From: Catenovulum agarivorans DS-2 | GTDB lineage: Bacteria > Pseudomonadota > Gammaproteobacteria > Enterobacterales > Alteromonadaceae | Direction: 5' to 3' | Assembly (NCBI RefSeq): GCF_000568405.1 | Contig: NZ_ARZY01000040.1 | Location: 1 to 39,857 of the forward strand | Length of the DNA stretch: 39,857 nt | Part shown: piece after piece, positions 8,949-17,701 of the stretch | How the letters are laid out: each line of letters starts with the position of its first letter | Position numbering within the stretch: position 1 is the stretch's first letter | Notes under the pieces: generated by a model | Databases searched by the model: none | What the model saw: the letters and a program-made list of their open reading frames with translations, nothing else | Told to the model about the DNA's origin: nothing | Made by a program: the position numbers and the translations under genes

Positions 8949-9959
8949 ATTATTCGCATTGCTATTAACGGATTTGGACGTGTCGGCCGGAGTGTTGTTC
9001 GTGCTATCTTTGAATATGGTTTAGAAGACCAGTTTAAAGTTGTTGCAATAAACGAGCTAGCAACACCCGAGGCTTTGCTGCACCTTCTGAAATATGATAC
9101 TTCTCACGGCCGCTTCCAAGCTGATGTTTCTATTCAAAACAACCGTTTAAAAATAAACGAGCACTGGGTTCATTTGCTACAGGAAGCAAACACTGCACAT
9201 TTGCCATGGGATAATTTGGGGGTAGATGTTGTGTTTGAATGTACGGGTAAAATTGGTTCATTCGAAGAATCATTTGTTCACGTACGCCAAGGCGCCAAAA
9301 AGGTGCTGTTGTCGCATCCAGGTGACTCGAGTGTTGAAGCCACAGTTGTGTATGGAGTTAATCAGGACATATTATCCAAGCGACACAGAGTTGTATCAGC
9401 CGCTTCTTGTACTACGAATGCTTGTGTGCCAGTAATTACCTGTCTAGATGAAGCTTTTAGTATTGAGAGTGGCTCAGTAACAACCATTCACTCAGCAATG
9501 AATGATCAATCAGTAATAGATTCTTTCCACCCAGATTTACGTCGAGCGCGAGCAGCCGGCGAATCGATAATTCCAGTCGATACGCGACTCGCAGCTGGAA
9601 TTGAACGAATTTTACCTAAGTTTCAGCGTCGTTTTGAAGCTATTTCAGTACGGGTACCTACGGTAAACGTGACCGCGCTTGTCATGAGTGTGACTGTTGA
9701 AAAGTCGGTTAGAATTCGTGATGTAAATGAAGTGATTAAACAAGCGGCACAGGGTAAACTTAAGGGGATTTTAGACTACACGGAAGCCCCTCTTGTGTCG
9801 ATAGACTTTAATCACGATCCGCATTCGTGCATACTCGATGGTACGCAAACACGAGTGAGTCACAACAAACTAGTTAAGGTTTTAATCTGGTGTGACAACG
9901 AGTGGGGTTATGCAAATAGAATGTTAGATACCTGCCGCGCCATGTTTGCTGCGGAATAA
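8949..9959 (+). CDS. epd: D-erythrose-4-phosphate dehydrogenase (predicted ATT start)
   Basis: NAD-dependent oxidation of erythrose 4-phosphate to 4-phosphoerythronate, the first step toward pyridoxal phosphate. GAPDH fold: NAD motif [10 protein letters not shown] at the N-terminus and catalytic SCTTN with Cys154. HSAM.DQ.VID and [10 protein letters not shown] match Epd rather than GapA. With the start at 8949 the protein is 336 residues (E. coli Epd 339). No ATG or GTG gives a family-like N-terminus. The frame continues upstream into the tkt terminator with TTG codons at 8913 and 8934, but those would add non-homologous residues, and neither has a ribosome site. GGAG at 8936-8939 sits nine bases before ATT at 8949 (a second ATT is at 8952). 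The rare start is therefore inferred. pgk follows after 30 bases. Confidence 0.9.
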   Translation: MIRIAINGFGRVGRSVVRAIFEYGLEDQFKVVAINELATPEALLHLLKYDTSHGRFQADVSIQNNRLKINEHWVHLLQEANTAHLPWDNLGVDVVFECTGKIGSFEESFVHVRQGAKKVLLSHPGDSSVEATVVYGVNQDILSKRHRVVSAASCTTNACVPVITCLDEAFSIESGSVTTIHSAMNDQSVIDSFHPDLRRARAAGESIIPVDTRLAAGIERILPKFQRRFEAISVRVPTVNVTALVMSVTVEKSVRIRDVNEVIKQAAQGKLKGILDYTEAPLVSIDFNHDPHSCILDGTQTRVSHNKLVKVLIWCDNEWGYANRMLDTCRAMFAAE

Positions 9960-9989
9960 CCACATACATAATTAATTGGAGACACGATT

Positions 9990-11168
9990 ATGTCAGTAAT
10001 TAAAATGACTGATCTAGATTTACAAGGTAAACGCGTATTAATTCGAGAAGATTTAAACGTGCCTTTAGATGACGACGGCAATATTACGTCTACTGTGCGT
10101 TTAGATGCTGCTATTCCAACAATCCAGCAAGCTTTAGATAAAGGTGCAGCTGTATTAGTAATGTCTCACTTAGGCCGTCCAACTGAAGGTCAATTCGAAG
10201 AAAAGTATTCATTGGCACCAGCGGTAAAGTACTTAGCCGAAAAATTATCTGCGCCAGTATCTTTAGCAAAAGATTACTTAGACGGTGTAGAAGCTAAAGC
10301 AGGTGAATTAGTTGTTTTAGAAAACGTACGTTTCAACGTAGGTGAAAAAGCAGATGATGAAGCATTAGCGAAAAAATTAGCTGCTTTATGTGATGTTTTT
10401 GTAATGGATGCATTCGGTACTGCACACAGAGCACAAGCTTCTACGCATGGTGTTGCTAAATTTGCACCCGTTGCTGCAGCTGGCCCATTATTAGTAAACG
10501 AGTTAGACGCTTTAGGCAAAGCATTAGGTAACCCAGAGCGCCCATTGGTTGCAATTGTTGGTGGTTCTAAAGTTTCTTCTAAATTAGCTGTGTTAGATGC
10601 ATTCTCTAAAATTGTTGACGTGTTAGTTGTTGGCGGCGGTATTTCTAATACTTTCGTAGCATCAGCTGGTAATGAAGTTGGTAATTCTTTATACGAAGAA
10701 GATTTAATCCCAGAAGCTAAACGTTTACGTGATACAACCGAAGTTATTTTTGCAACTGACGTGCGTACAACCAAAGAAGGCTTTAGTGAATGGAACCACA
10801 ACTCTGTAACTGAAGTTAAACAAGCGAACGAAATTCAAGCTGACGAAGAAATTATCGACTATGGTCCTGACTCAGCTGCACGTGCTGCTGAAATCATCAA
10901 ATCAGCTAAAACCATCATTTGGAACGGTCCTTGTGGTGTTTTTGAGTTTGATGCTTTCTCGAAAGGTACTGAAGTTGTTGCTCGTGCAATTGCTGAATCT
11001 GAAGCCTTCTCTATCGCGGGCGGCGGTGACACTTTAGCTGCTATCGACAAGTGGAACCTTGCAGACAAAGTTTCTTATGTTTCAACCGGTGGCGGTGCTT
11101 TCCTTGAGTTTGTTGAAGGAAAAGAATTGCCAGCTGTTAAAGTATTAGAAGAAAGAGCTAAAGCTTAA
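9990..11168 (+). CDS. pgk: Phosphoglycerate kinase
   Basis: Glycolytic enzyme transferring the acyl phosphate of 1,3-bisphosphoglycerate to ADP. The 392-residue protein has the N-terminal substrate domain ([20 protein letters not shown]) and the C-terminal nucleotide domain (GGSKVSSK, then GGGDT and STGGGAFLE near the end). The ATG is preceded by GGAG at suitable distance. It lies 30 bases after epd, the usual gammaproteobacterial order. Codon bias is much stronger here than in epd, which suggests pgk is expressed more highly, perhaps from a promoter inside epd. The fba gene that normally follows pgk is not here; a terminator and an alkylation-repair gene follow instead. Confidence 0.98.
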   Translation: MSVIKMTDLDLQGKRVLIREDLNVPLDDDGNITSTVRLDAAIPTIQQALDKGAAVLVMSHLGRPTEGQFEEKYSLAPAVKYLAEKLSAPVSLAKDYLDGVEAKAGELVVLENVRFNVGEKADDEALAKKLAALCDVFVMDAFGTAHRAQASTHGVAKFAPVAAAGPLLVNELDALGKALGNPERPLVAIVGGSKVSSKLAVLDAFSKIVDVLVVGGGISNTFVASAGNEVGNSLYEEDLIPEAKRLRDTTEVIFATDVRTTKEGFSEWNHNSVTEVKQANEIQADEEIIDYGPDSAARAAEIIKSAKTIIWNGPCGVFEFDAFSKGTEVVARAIAESEAFSIAGGGDTLAAIDKWNLADKVSYVSTGGGAFLEFVEGKELPAVKVLEERAKA

Positions 11169-11194
11169 TATTTAGCTTAACTTTGCTTTTATCC

Positions 11195-11225
11195 AAGCCC
11201 CAGCTAGCTGGGGTTTGTTGTTTTT
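11195..11225 (+). terminator. Rho-independent terminator after pgk
   Basis: The self-complementary core CCCCAGCTAGCTGGGG (11198-11213) is followed by a T-rich tract to 11225. It closes the epd-pgk unit. Confidence 0.85.
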
Positions 11226-11247
11226 GGGGAAGTATTAGAGGGATGCC

Positions 11248-12378
11248 ATGGAACCATTTAAAAACGTATTTAATGTAGGTCTTATTGAGCACATCGCTAC
11301 GCAAATTGAGTTGCATGACAATAAATTCAACAAATCTCAATTTATTGAATTGGCTGGCAAGGACCTTGAGCATCTTGAACTAAAGCAGCGCAGTCAACAA
11401 ATCTATCAAGCGCTACAACAAAACCTTCCTTCTGACTATCGGCAAGCATGTGAGGTTTTATTAAAAACGCTCGCGCCAGTAGATGAAAGCTCAGAACAAA
11501 TACATTTTGACAATGATGCGCAAGGCATCCGCGGTTGGGCAATTATGCCTATGGCCGATTTTGTTGCATTGAATGGCTTGGACGATATTGAGTTTGCCTT
11601 GTCGATTTTAAAACAAATGACTAAACGTTTTTCTGCCGAGTTTGCCATACGTTATTTAATAGAAAAAAATCCAGAGTTGGTCATTGCCACGTTACAAACT
11701 TGGCTAACGGATAAAAATCCACATGTGCGTCGCTTAATTTCGGAAGGTACAAGGCCAAGATTACCTTGGGGTATACGTTTGGGCTGTTTTATTGAAAAGC
11801 CGCAGATGACTATTGCGCTGTTAGAAAAACTTAAAGATGACGATAGTGAGTATGTTCGTCGTTCAGTCGCCAATCATTTAAACGATATTAGTAAAGATCA
11901 TGAATATTTGGTTGTGAATATAACCGAAAATTGGTTGGTTGACGCCGATAAAAACCGCGAGAAACTTTTAAAACATGCGTGTCGCGGATTAATTAAACAA
12001 GGTCATCAAGGCGCATTGGCTGCGTTTGGATTTACTCAGCCGCAAGTAAAAGTGATTGATGGGCAAGTATCACCAACCCAGATTGAGCTAGGTGAACAGG
12101 TCGAAATAACTATAGAGCTAATTTCAACAGCAAGTAAACCTCAGAACTTAATCCTAGATTATGCGGTACATCACCAAAAAGCAGCCGGAAAAACATCCGC
12201 CAAAGTATTTAAATGGAAGCAACTAGAGTTACAGCCAAAGCAAAGACTACAGCTTTCAAAAGTTCATAAAGTAAAAGCTGTGACAACACGTAAATATTAT
12301 TCAGGCGAACACAAAATTGATATTTTATTAAATGGGCAATTGGTAGAAACGGTGAGTTTCGACCTGTTAGTAGCATAA
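11248..12378 (+). CDS. AlkC-type DNA alkylation repair glycosylase
   Basis: A 376-residue HEAT-like-repeat protein. The segment HVRRLISEGTRPRLPWG (about residues 160-176) is the signature of the AlkC branch of the AlkC/AlkD family, which excises 3-methyladenine and 3-methylcytosine from DNA. Helical repeats run through about residue 265 (PHVRR, EYVRRSVANHLND). The C-terminal 100 residues are beta-rich (QVEITIELIS and following), matching the Ig-like domain known at the AlkC C-terminus. No signal peptide; cytoplasmic. It starts at ATG 11248 with AGAGGG just upstream, behind the pgk terminator, so it is probably a separate transcription unit. The family assignment is firm from the signature; the exact lesion preference is inferred from family knowledge. 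Confidence 0.85.
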   Translation: MEPFKNVFNVGLIEHIATQIELHDNKFNKSQFIELAGKDLEHLELKQRSQQIYQALQQNLPSDYRQACEVLLKTLAPVDESSEQIHFDNDAQGIRGWAIMPMADFVALNGLDDIEFALSILKQMTKRFSAEFAIRYLIEKNPELVIATLQTWLTDKNPHVRRLISEGTRPRLPWGIRLGCFIEKPQMTIALLEKLKDDDSEYVRRSVANHLNDISKDHEYLVVNITENWLVDADKNREKLLKHACRGLIKQGHQGALAAFGFTQPQVKVIDGQVSPTQIELGEQVEITIELISTASKPQNLILDYAVHHQKAAGKTSAKVFKWKQLELQPKQRLQLSKVHKVKAVTTRKYYSGEHKIDILLNGQLVETVSFDLLVA

Positions 12379-12469
12379 ATCTTATAAGGGCGAACTTTAA
12401 ATGACTGCGTGTTGTGCAATGGAAAGTTTGAAGCTGCCACTAGGTATATAACTTATGGTGGCTTACGTA

Positions 12470-12475
12470 TATAAT
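12470..12475 (+). promoter_or_regulatory. Candidate -10 element for rluA
   Basis: A perfect TATAAT lies 34 bases before the GTG start of rluA. No good -35 is present at 16-18 bases, so this is only a plausible promoter. Confidence 0.35.
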
Positions 12476-12509
12476 CACGCCACTTTGATTTAACCTGCAA
12501 GCCAGCGCC

Positions 12510-13163
12510 GTGACTTTTGTATATAACCCACCTCAATCACCTTATTTACCCATTTTGTATCAAGACCAAGATATGGTGGTGTTTAACAAACCCAGTGGTT
12601 TATTGTCGGTAAAAGGCAAATTACCTGAGCATTGGGATAGTGTTGAGTTAAGAGCAACACGAGTATGGCCGAAGATTGGTGTGGTGCACAGGTTAGATAT
12701 GGCGACGTCTGGTTTAATGGTATGGGCTATACACAAAGAAGCACATGGCAAGTTGGCTCGGCAGTTTCAAGATAGAGTGACCAAAAAAACTTATGTTGCA
12801 CGCATTTACGGTAAAGTAGCAGCTGAGCAGGGTCTTATTGAGTTACCACTTATTTGTGACTGGCCGAACCGACCTAAACAAATGGTAGAATTTAATCGTG
12901 GCAAACCGTCAACGACTTATTGGCAAGTAGAAAGTTACGAAGATAATGCAACTAGAGTTAAACTTTTTCCGATAACAGGGCGCTCGCATCAACTGAGAGT
13001 ACATATGTTAAAGTTGGGTCACCCCATTTTGGGAGATAGGTTATATGCCCATGAAAATGCATTGGCGATGGCTAGCAGGTTGCAATTGCATGCTGAAACT
13101 TTGTCTTTGTACCATCCGATAACAGGTGAACCTATGAACTTCACCGCCCCTTGTCCGTTTTAA
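12510..13163 (+). CDS. rluA: Dual-specificity rRNA/tRNA pseudouridine synthase RluA
   Basis: Isomerises uridine to pseudouridine; in E. coli the targets are 23S rRNA U746 and tRNA U32. The 217-residue protein matches E. coli RluA (219) almost end to end: NPPQ.P.LPILYQD at the N-terminus, NKPSGLLSV, the catalytic HRLDMATSG with Asp63, PLICDWPNRPKQ and PITGRSHQLRVHM. The S4 domain of other RluA-family members is absent, as expected for RluA itself. The start is GTG at 12510, chosen because it reproduces the family N-terminus; no strong ribosome site is visible before it. The next gene begins one base after its stop, so the two are probably co-translated. Confidence 0.95.
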   Translation: MTFVYNPPQSPYLPILYQDQDMVVFNKPSGLLSVKGKLPEHWDSVELRATRVWPKIGVVHRLDMATSGLMVWAIHKEAHGKLARQFQDRVTKKTYVARIYGKVAAEQGLIELPLICDWPNRPKQMVEFNRGKPSTTYWQVESYEDNATRVKLFPITGRSHQLRVHMLKLGHPILGDRLYAHENALAMASRLQLHAETLSLYHPITGEPMNFTAPCPF

Positions 13164-13164
13164 T

Positions 13165-13656
13165 ATGATAGGTATTGGCAACCCCCAAGCAAATATTCAC
13201 TTATGCTTACAGCACAGACCGCCTGTTGAGCCTTACCCAACTTTGCAAAGTGTGCATTATTTGCAAGCGGGCGAGTTGACAGAACTGGTCAGTCAATGTT
13301 CGAACAATTGGCGCAAAGTATTTAACTGTTATGCTAAGTTGTTGTTTGAACTAGATGCGCTAGGATTTGCCAGATGGCAAGATTATCGAGATGATCATTT
13401 GTTGCAGCTCGGATGTCAGCATTCTGTATTGTTCGCACCAGCGCCGCTGGTATTTAACCCAGATCCGGATTGTGTTTATATTATTGCTGGTAAAACTTAT
13501 GCGGCCACTTTAGCCTTGCCTGAACTCGAATGGTTGTCGCCATCTTTTGCTATTAATCACACATACAAAATTATCGTATCACCGTATTTTGATTATCGGC
13601 AGTTAACCAATGAAAAAACACTGCAGTTAGCGGGATTGATTCGGCAGCTTTGTTAG
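13165..13656 (+). CDS. Conserved hypothetical protein (possibly DUF6942)
   Basis: A 163-residue soluble protein with no signal peptide, membrane segment or recognised catalytic motif. It begins MIGIGNPQANIHLCLQ and resembles a family of small uncharacterised proteins of Alteromonadales and relatives, possibly DUF6942; I am not certain of the number. The ATG is one base after the rluA stop with no independent ribosome site, which points to translational coupling and a possible shared physiology with RNA modification, but that is only context. Codon use resembles the neighbours. No function can be assigned. Confidence 0.65.
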   Translation: MIGIGNPQANIHLCLQHRPPVEPYPTLQSVHYLQAGELTELVSQCSNNWRKVFNCYAKLLFELDALGFARWQDYRDDHLLQLGCQHSVLFAPAPLVFNPDPDCVYIIAGKTYAATLALPELEWLSPSFAINHTYKIIVSPYFDYRQLTNEKTLQLAGLIRQLC

Positions 13657-14076
13657 ATGTGGCGAATATCACTGCACGTTGTGTGCAATATACGGGAACA
13701 ACTAGCTTTCTAGTCGCAGCGCAAAGCGAGTTAAACAAGGTCAACCACCTTTCCTGCAATTTTATCGCTGGTCGTTTGGAAGTAGCAGTAACCTAGAATT
13801 TTTCTTATCACACAACAATGCCACGGCGTATTTGTTCGAGAAAGTCTGCTCGAAATGCTAACTTTCTAAAACTTCTTTATCAGGGATGATAAAGCAGAGC
13901 GTACATGGAGGTATTTACAGCGTTTTTAGAAAGTTATGCTTCGAGTGGACTTTGGTGCACAGTTTTAACAGCATGCTCTAAAGCGGTATAAAGCAATTTG
14001 CTCGCAGTAAAACTATAGTTTAGCCACTAACAGCCGATAACCTAACTAAGCAAGGTAATCATAAATCAGGTGATTT
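13657..14076 (+). other. 420-base gene-free region with strong folding potential
   Basis: No convincing gene is present. The region contains a long imperfect inverted repeat, 13841-13872 with 13922-13953, about 27 of 32 positions pairing, two of them G-U. Nested inside is an 8-pair hairpin (13875-13894, loop GGGA). A third element pairs AGTTTTA (13961-13967) with TAAAACT (14008-14014), and a 12-bp palindrome AAACTATAGTTT lies at 14010-14021. TTCGAG at 13835 and at 13940 can both pair with CTCGAA at 13849-13854, so two exclusive folds are possible. It could be a non-coding RNA, a leader of the downstream gene or a decayed mobile-element end. Strand is assumed from the downstream gene. Confidence 0.4.
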
Positions 14077-15018
14077 ATGCGAGTTTTTACATCATTTATT
14101 ATATTTGTATGTCTGTTTGCAATTGCATTGCGCAGTTATGCAGAAGAAGCGCCAACAGAAACACCAGCGGAAGTCGCGGTAGAAAGTGACGGTGGCGGAG
14201 ATGCAAGCGCGGCCAATTTAACTCAAACTAGACCAGAACATATATTGCCACCTTCTGAGTACCAAGTTGCATCTGCTGATTTACTCAGATATGCACCAGA
14301 AACAGAAATTAGGTCACTCATGGCAGGCGACAGCCAGTTTACCGCTTTAATTAGTGAACAAGATGGCAGCGTTATTCGTGGCAGTGCATTATTACTACCG
14401 GATATTAGTTTACACCCAAATCAGTCAGCTACTTTTTACCAACTACGCTATGCGCTAAACCAATATGGTTGGATTAGCGTTGCCGGCATAATGCCAGAAA
14501 TCATGCATCAGCAGCTGAAAGATGAGCAGCAGCTTAAACAGTTGATTGAACGCCCACATAATACCCTTGATGTTGTTGTCGAAGATACACAAAAACAATA
14601 TATCAACCAATTGCAGCTGGTTATGTCAAGCATGTTGGAAGAGGCGTCTGCATACCCAGGACTCATAATGTTGGTCGCGCAAGGGGCAACGGCTGGATGG
14701 CTAGTTGAGGGCTTGGCGTCGGAGCAACTGGAAATGCCTGATGTATTGGTACTCATTTCGCCATATCTGCCTGATAGACAATTGAATCAAAAACTGCCTG
14801 CAAAAATTGCACAACTCCCAGTACCCATTTTAGATGTGTGGTCAGAGCGTGATAATCCATGGGCTAAAGCAACAGTCATTGCACGGAAAAAAGCGAGTAA
14901 ACGCTATTTAACTATGCACTATCGGCAACGTGAATTATTTGGATTTAGAGGGTTAGAATCTACAGATGCAAGGCTAGGCAAAGAAATTTATGGCTATGTA
15001 ACTTATTTAGGTTGGTAG
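14077..15018 (+). CDS. DUF3530 family exported protein (alpha/beta-hydrolase-like)
   Basis: A 313-residue protein with an N-terminal signal peptide (MRVFTSFIIFVCLFAIALRS, cut probably near YAEE), then a low-complexity Glu/Ala/Gly stretch to about residue 55. The remainder resembles DUF3530: a strand ending in ALLLPD, a later segment GLIMLVAQGATAGWLVEGL at the nucleophile-elbow position but with G-A-T rather than the Ser of active hydrolases, and PVPILDVWSERDNPWA near the acid position. The fold is probably alpha/beta hydrolase, periplasmic, with doubtful catalysis. Ribosome site AGGTG lies nine bases before the ATG. It is convergent with ugd and shares its terminator. Confidence 0.7.
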   Translation: MRVFTSFIIFVCLFAIALRSYAEEAPTETPAEVAVESDGGGDASAANLTQTRPEHILPPSEYQVASADLLRYAPETEIRSLMAGDSQFTALISEQDGSVIRGSALLLPDISLHPNQSATFYQLRYALNQYGWISVAGIMPEIMHQQLKDEQQLKQLIERPHNTLDVVVEDTQKQYINQLQLVMSSMLEEASAYPGLIMLVAQGATAGWLVEGLASEQLEMPDVLVLISPYLPDRQLNQKLPAKIAQLPVPILDVWSERDNPWAKATVIARKKASKRYLTMHYRQRELFGFRGLESTDARLGKEIYGYVTYLGW

Positions 15019-15053
15019 CCATCTATCGATAATTAAAACCGTTAATTAAAACA

Positions 15054-15079
15054 AAAAAGGAAGCGAATGCTTCCTTTTT
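15054..15079. terminator. Bidirectional rho-independent terminator
   Basis: An 11-pair perfect stem (15054-15064 with 15069-15079, loop GAAT) has A runs on one side and T runs on the other. It serves the DUF3530 gene and the convergent ugd operon. Confidence 0.9.
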
Positions 15080-15105
15080 AATAATTGAAATAATACTTGG
15101 TAGAT

Positions 15106-16272
15106 TTAGTCGCTACCAAACAAGTCTCGGGTATAGACTTTATCCGCAACATCTTGCAATGAATCCGCCATGCGGTTAGTTAAGATAACATCCGATTCTT
15201 GTTTAAACTCATTTAAGTCTTTAATGACTTTAGAGTTAAAGAAGGTATCTTCTTCTAACACTGGTTCGTAAATAACAACTTCAATGCCTTTTGCTTTAAT
15301 CCGCTTCATAATGCCTTGGATAGACGATGCGCGGAAGTTGTCAGAGCCTGATTTCATTATTAATCGATAAACACCAACTTTTTTCGGACCACGGGCAATT
15401 ATAGAGTCCGCGACAAAATCTTTACGTGTGGTGTTTGCATCAACAATTGCACGGATCAGGTTATTCGGTACGTCTTGGTAGTTAGCCAATAACTGTTTAG
15501 TGTCTTTTGGTAAGCAGTAGCCACCATAACCAAACGATGGGTTGTTGTAGTGGTTGCCAATACGCGGGTCTAAACCCACACCCTCAATAATTTGGCGGCT
15601 ATTTAAACCGTGGCGCTCTGCATAAGTGTCTAACTCGTTGAAGTAAGCCACACGCATGGCAAGGTAAGTATTTGAAAATAACTTAATTGCTTCTGCTTCA
15701 GTTGAATCGGTAAATAATACATCTACATCTTCTTTAATTGCACCTTGCACCAATAAATCGGCAAATACCTTTGCTCGCTCAGATTGTTCACCAACGATGA
15801 CACGTGATGGATAAAGGTTATCGTATAAAGCTTTACCTTCACGTAAAAATTCGGGTGAGAACATAAGGTTGTCACAACCTAATTCTTGTTTGATCTCAGC
15901 TGTGTAACCCACAGGAACGGTCGATTTAATCACCATAACCGCGTCTGGATTAATGGCCATGACATCTTTAATCACTGCTTCAACTGAGCGAGTGTTAAAG
16001 TAGTTGGTTTCAGGGTCGTAATCTGTTGGTGTCGCGATAACGACATAGCTTGCGCCTTCGTAAGCTTCTTTTTTGTCGAGTGTTGCACGAAAGTTGAGTG
16101 GCTTTTCAGCTAGGTATTTTTGAATATACTCATCTTCGATAGGTGACTTTTTATCATTTAATAAAGCCACTTTTTCTTCAACAATATCTAAAGCAACAAC
16201 TTCATTGTGCTGTGCCAATAACACTGCATTTGAGATACCAACGTAACCAGTACCTGCTACGGCTATTTTCAT
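15106..16272 (-). CDS. ugd: UDP-glucose 6-dehydrogenase
   Basis: NAD-dependent double oxidation of UDP-glucose to UDP-glucuronate, a precursor of acidic exopolysaccharides. The 388-residue length equals that of E. coli Ugd. The N-terminus holds the Rossmann motif AGTGYVG, followed by TPTDYD and STVPVGYT. The catalytic segment [14 protein letters not shown] contains Cys253, and [12 protein letters not shown] is also conserved. The C-terminal nucleotide domain ends RDLFGSD. An AGGAG ribosome site precedes the ATG. It is the last of three minus-strand genes, manC-manB-ugd, 43 bases after manB, so GDP-mannose and UDP-glucuronate are co-supplied, as for colanic-acid-like polymers. Confidence 0.97.
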   Translation of the reverse strand: MKIAVAGTGYVGISNAVLLAQHNEVVALDIVEEKVALLNDKKSPIEDEYIQKYLAEKPLNFRATLDKKEAYEGASYVVIATPTDYDPETNYFNTRSVEAVIKDVMAINPDAVMVIKSTVPVGYTAEIKQELGCDNLMFSPEFLREGKALYDNLYPSRVIVGEQSERAKVFADLLVQGAIKEDVDVLFTDSTEAEAIKLFSNTYLAMRVAYFNELDTYAERHGLNSRQIIEGVGLDPRIGNHYNNPSFGYGGYCLPKDTKQLLANYQDVPNNLIRAIVDANTTRKDFVADSIIARGPKKVGVYRLIMKSGSDNFRASSIQGIMKRIKAKGIEVVIYEPVLEEDTFFNSKVIKDLNEFKQESDVILTNRMADSLQDVADKVYTRDLFGSD

Positions 16273-16315
16273 TCTATACTCCTAACGATAGGGCAATATG
16301 CCTATTTTCTTATTC

Positions 16316-17686
16316 CTATTGACGTACTATTTTAAGTATTTCATCAGTTTTTTGCTGCATCAATGTGACATCCGCACGAGACTCTACATTCAAGCGTAAT
16401 ACAGGCTCGGTGTTAGACACACGAATATTTAAACGCCAGTCAGTAAATGCCATTGTTAAACCATCTGTATAGTCTATTTCAATAGCATCTGCTTGGTATG
16501 TGCTTTTTACTCGCTCTATTGCAGCTTTTGGATCATCCAGTTTACTGTTGATTTCGCCTGAAGATGGATAAGCTGCTATGCGTTCTTTCACCATTGATGA
16601 TAAGGTTTGGTTTTTTACTGACAATAGCTCAGCAACTAATAACCAAGGGATCATTCCGCTGTCGCAGTATGCAAAATCTTTAAAATAATGGTGGGCGCTC
16701 ATTTCACCGCCATAAATAGCGTCTTCTTTGCGCATTCGCTCTTTAATAAAAGCATGGCCTGTTTTACACATAATTGGTTGACCGCCCGCTTGATTAACTA
16801 TATCAACAGTGTTCCAAGCCAACCTTGGGTCATGGATGATCTTAGCCCCCGGGTTTTTCTGTAAAAAGGCTTCAGCCAACAGGCCGACAATATAATAGCC
16901 TTCAATAAACTCACCGTTTTCATCAAATAAAAAGCAGCGGTCAAAATCTCCATCCCATGCGATACCCATATCTGCATTGTGCGCTTTTACTGCATTTGCT
17001 GTATCGGCTCTGTTTTCAGGCAATAATGGGTTGGGAATACCATTTGGAAAGGTTGCATCAGGTTGATGGTGAACTTTGATGAAATCGATAGGAACGTGTT
17101 TGTTATTAAATACCTGTTCAAGTTTATCAATTACATGGCCTGCAGCGCCATTGCCTGAATTGACGACCAGCTTTAATGGTTTGATGTTAGCAATATCAAT
17201 GTAGCCTAATAAATGCTCGACATAATCGTCTAAAATATTTATTTTATTAATAGCGCCTTTATTGCTGACCTCAGGGAACTTGTTTGCTTCCGCCATAGCT
17301 TGAATATCAAACAAGCCAGTGTCACCGCTTATAGGTTGCGAACCTCCTTTAACCAGTTTCATCCCGTTATAGTCAATTGGGTTGTGGCTTGCGGTTACTT
17401 CTATAGCACCATCTAAATTAAGGTGAAAAGTGGCAAAATAAATTTCTTCTGTGCCAACCATACCTATGTCTAGTACATCCACGCCTGCATCGGTTAGGCC
17501 CTTAGCAACTGCGTTTTTTAAGCTTTCACTCGTTTCACGCACATCACCGCCAACCGCAACTTGTTTAGGCTTTAATATCTCACCGTAAGCACGACCAATG
17601 CGGTACGCAATATCTTCATCAAGCTGCTCACCTAATTTTCCACGAATATCATACGCTTTAAAACAGGTTAATTTGTCTGTAGGCAT
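16316..17686 (-). CDS. manB: Phosphomannomutase
   Basis: Interconverts mannose 6-phosphate and mannose 1-phosphate on the way to GDP-mannose. The 456-residue product has the length of CpsG/ManB of E. coli. Visible signatures are [12 protein letters not shown] at the start, the phosphoserine loop [13 protein letters not shown] with Ser100, the Mg loop DGDFDRC and the sugar-binding [22 protein letters not shown] in the C-terminal domain binds phosphate. AAGGAAA lies upstream of the ATG, and only 15 bases separate it from the manC stop. It may equally be named cpsG. Phosphoglucomutase activity cannot be excluded, but the pairing with manC argues for mannose. Confidence 0.95.
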   Translation of the reverse strand: MPTDKLTCFKAYDIRGKLGEQLDEDIAYRIGRAYGEILKPKQVAVGGDVRETSESLKNAVAKGLTDAGVDVLDIGMVGTEEIYFATFHLNLDGAIEVTASHNPIDYNGMKLVKGGSQPISGDTGLFDIQAMAEANKFPEVSNKGAINKINILDDYVEHLLGYIDIANIKPLKLVVNSGNGAAGHVIDKLEQVFNNKHVPIDFIKVHHQPDATFPNGIPNPLLPENRADTANAVKAHNADMGIAWDGDFDRCFLFDENGEFIEGYYIVGLLAEAFLQKNPGAKIIHDPRLAWNTVDIVNQAGGQPIMCKTGHAFIKERMRKEDAIYGGEMSAHHYFKDFAYCDSGMIPWLLVAELLSVKNQTLSSMVKERIAAYPSSGEINSKLDDPKAAIERVKSTYQADAIEIDYTDGLTMAFTDWRLNIRVSNTEPVLRLNVESRADVTLMQQKTDEILKIVRQ

Positions 17687-17701
17687 AGTCTTTCCTTTGA
17701 G

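Noticed and set aside
13650-13796. Short open frame (about 45-48 codons from TTG 13650 or GTG 13659) overlapping the end of the hypothetical gene after rluA, with a protein-like composition
   Set aside because: No ribosome site, weak start codons, no recognisable family, and a frame open by chance on the other strand too. It could be a small gene but the sequence does not support it.
13730-14046. Possible integron attC site: GTTAAAC at 13730 and ACCTAAC at about 14039 flank the folded region
   Set aside because: The two core-like heptamers are in the wrong order for attC (RYYYAAC should come first), the folded arms do not carry them, and no integrase or cassette array is visible.
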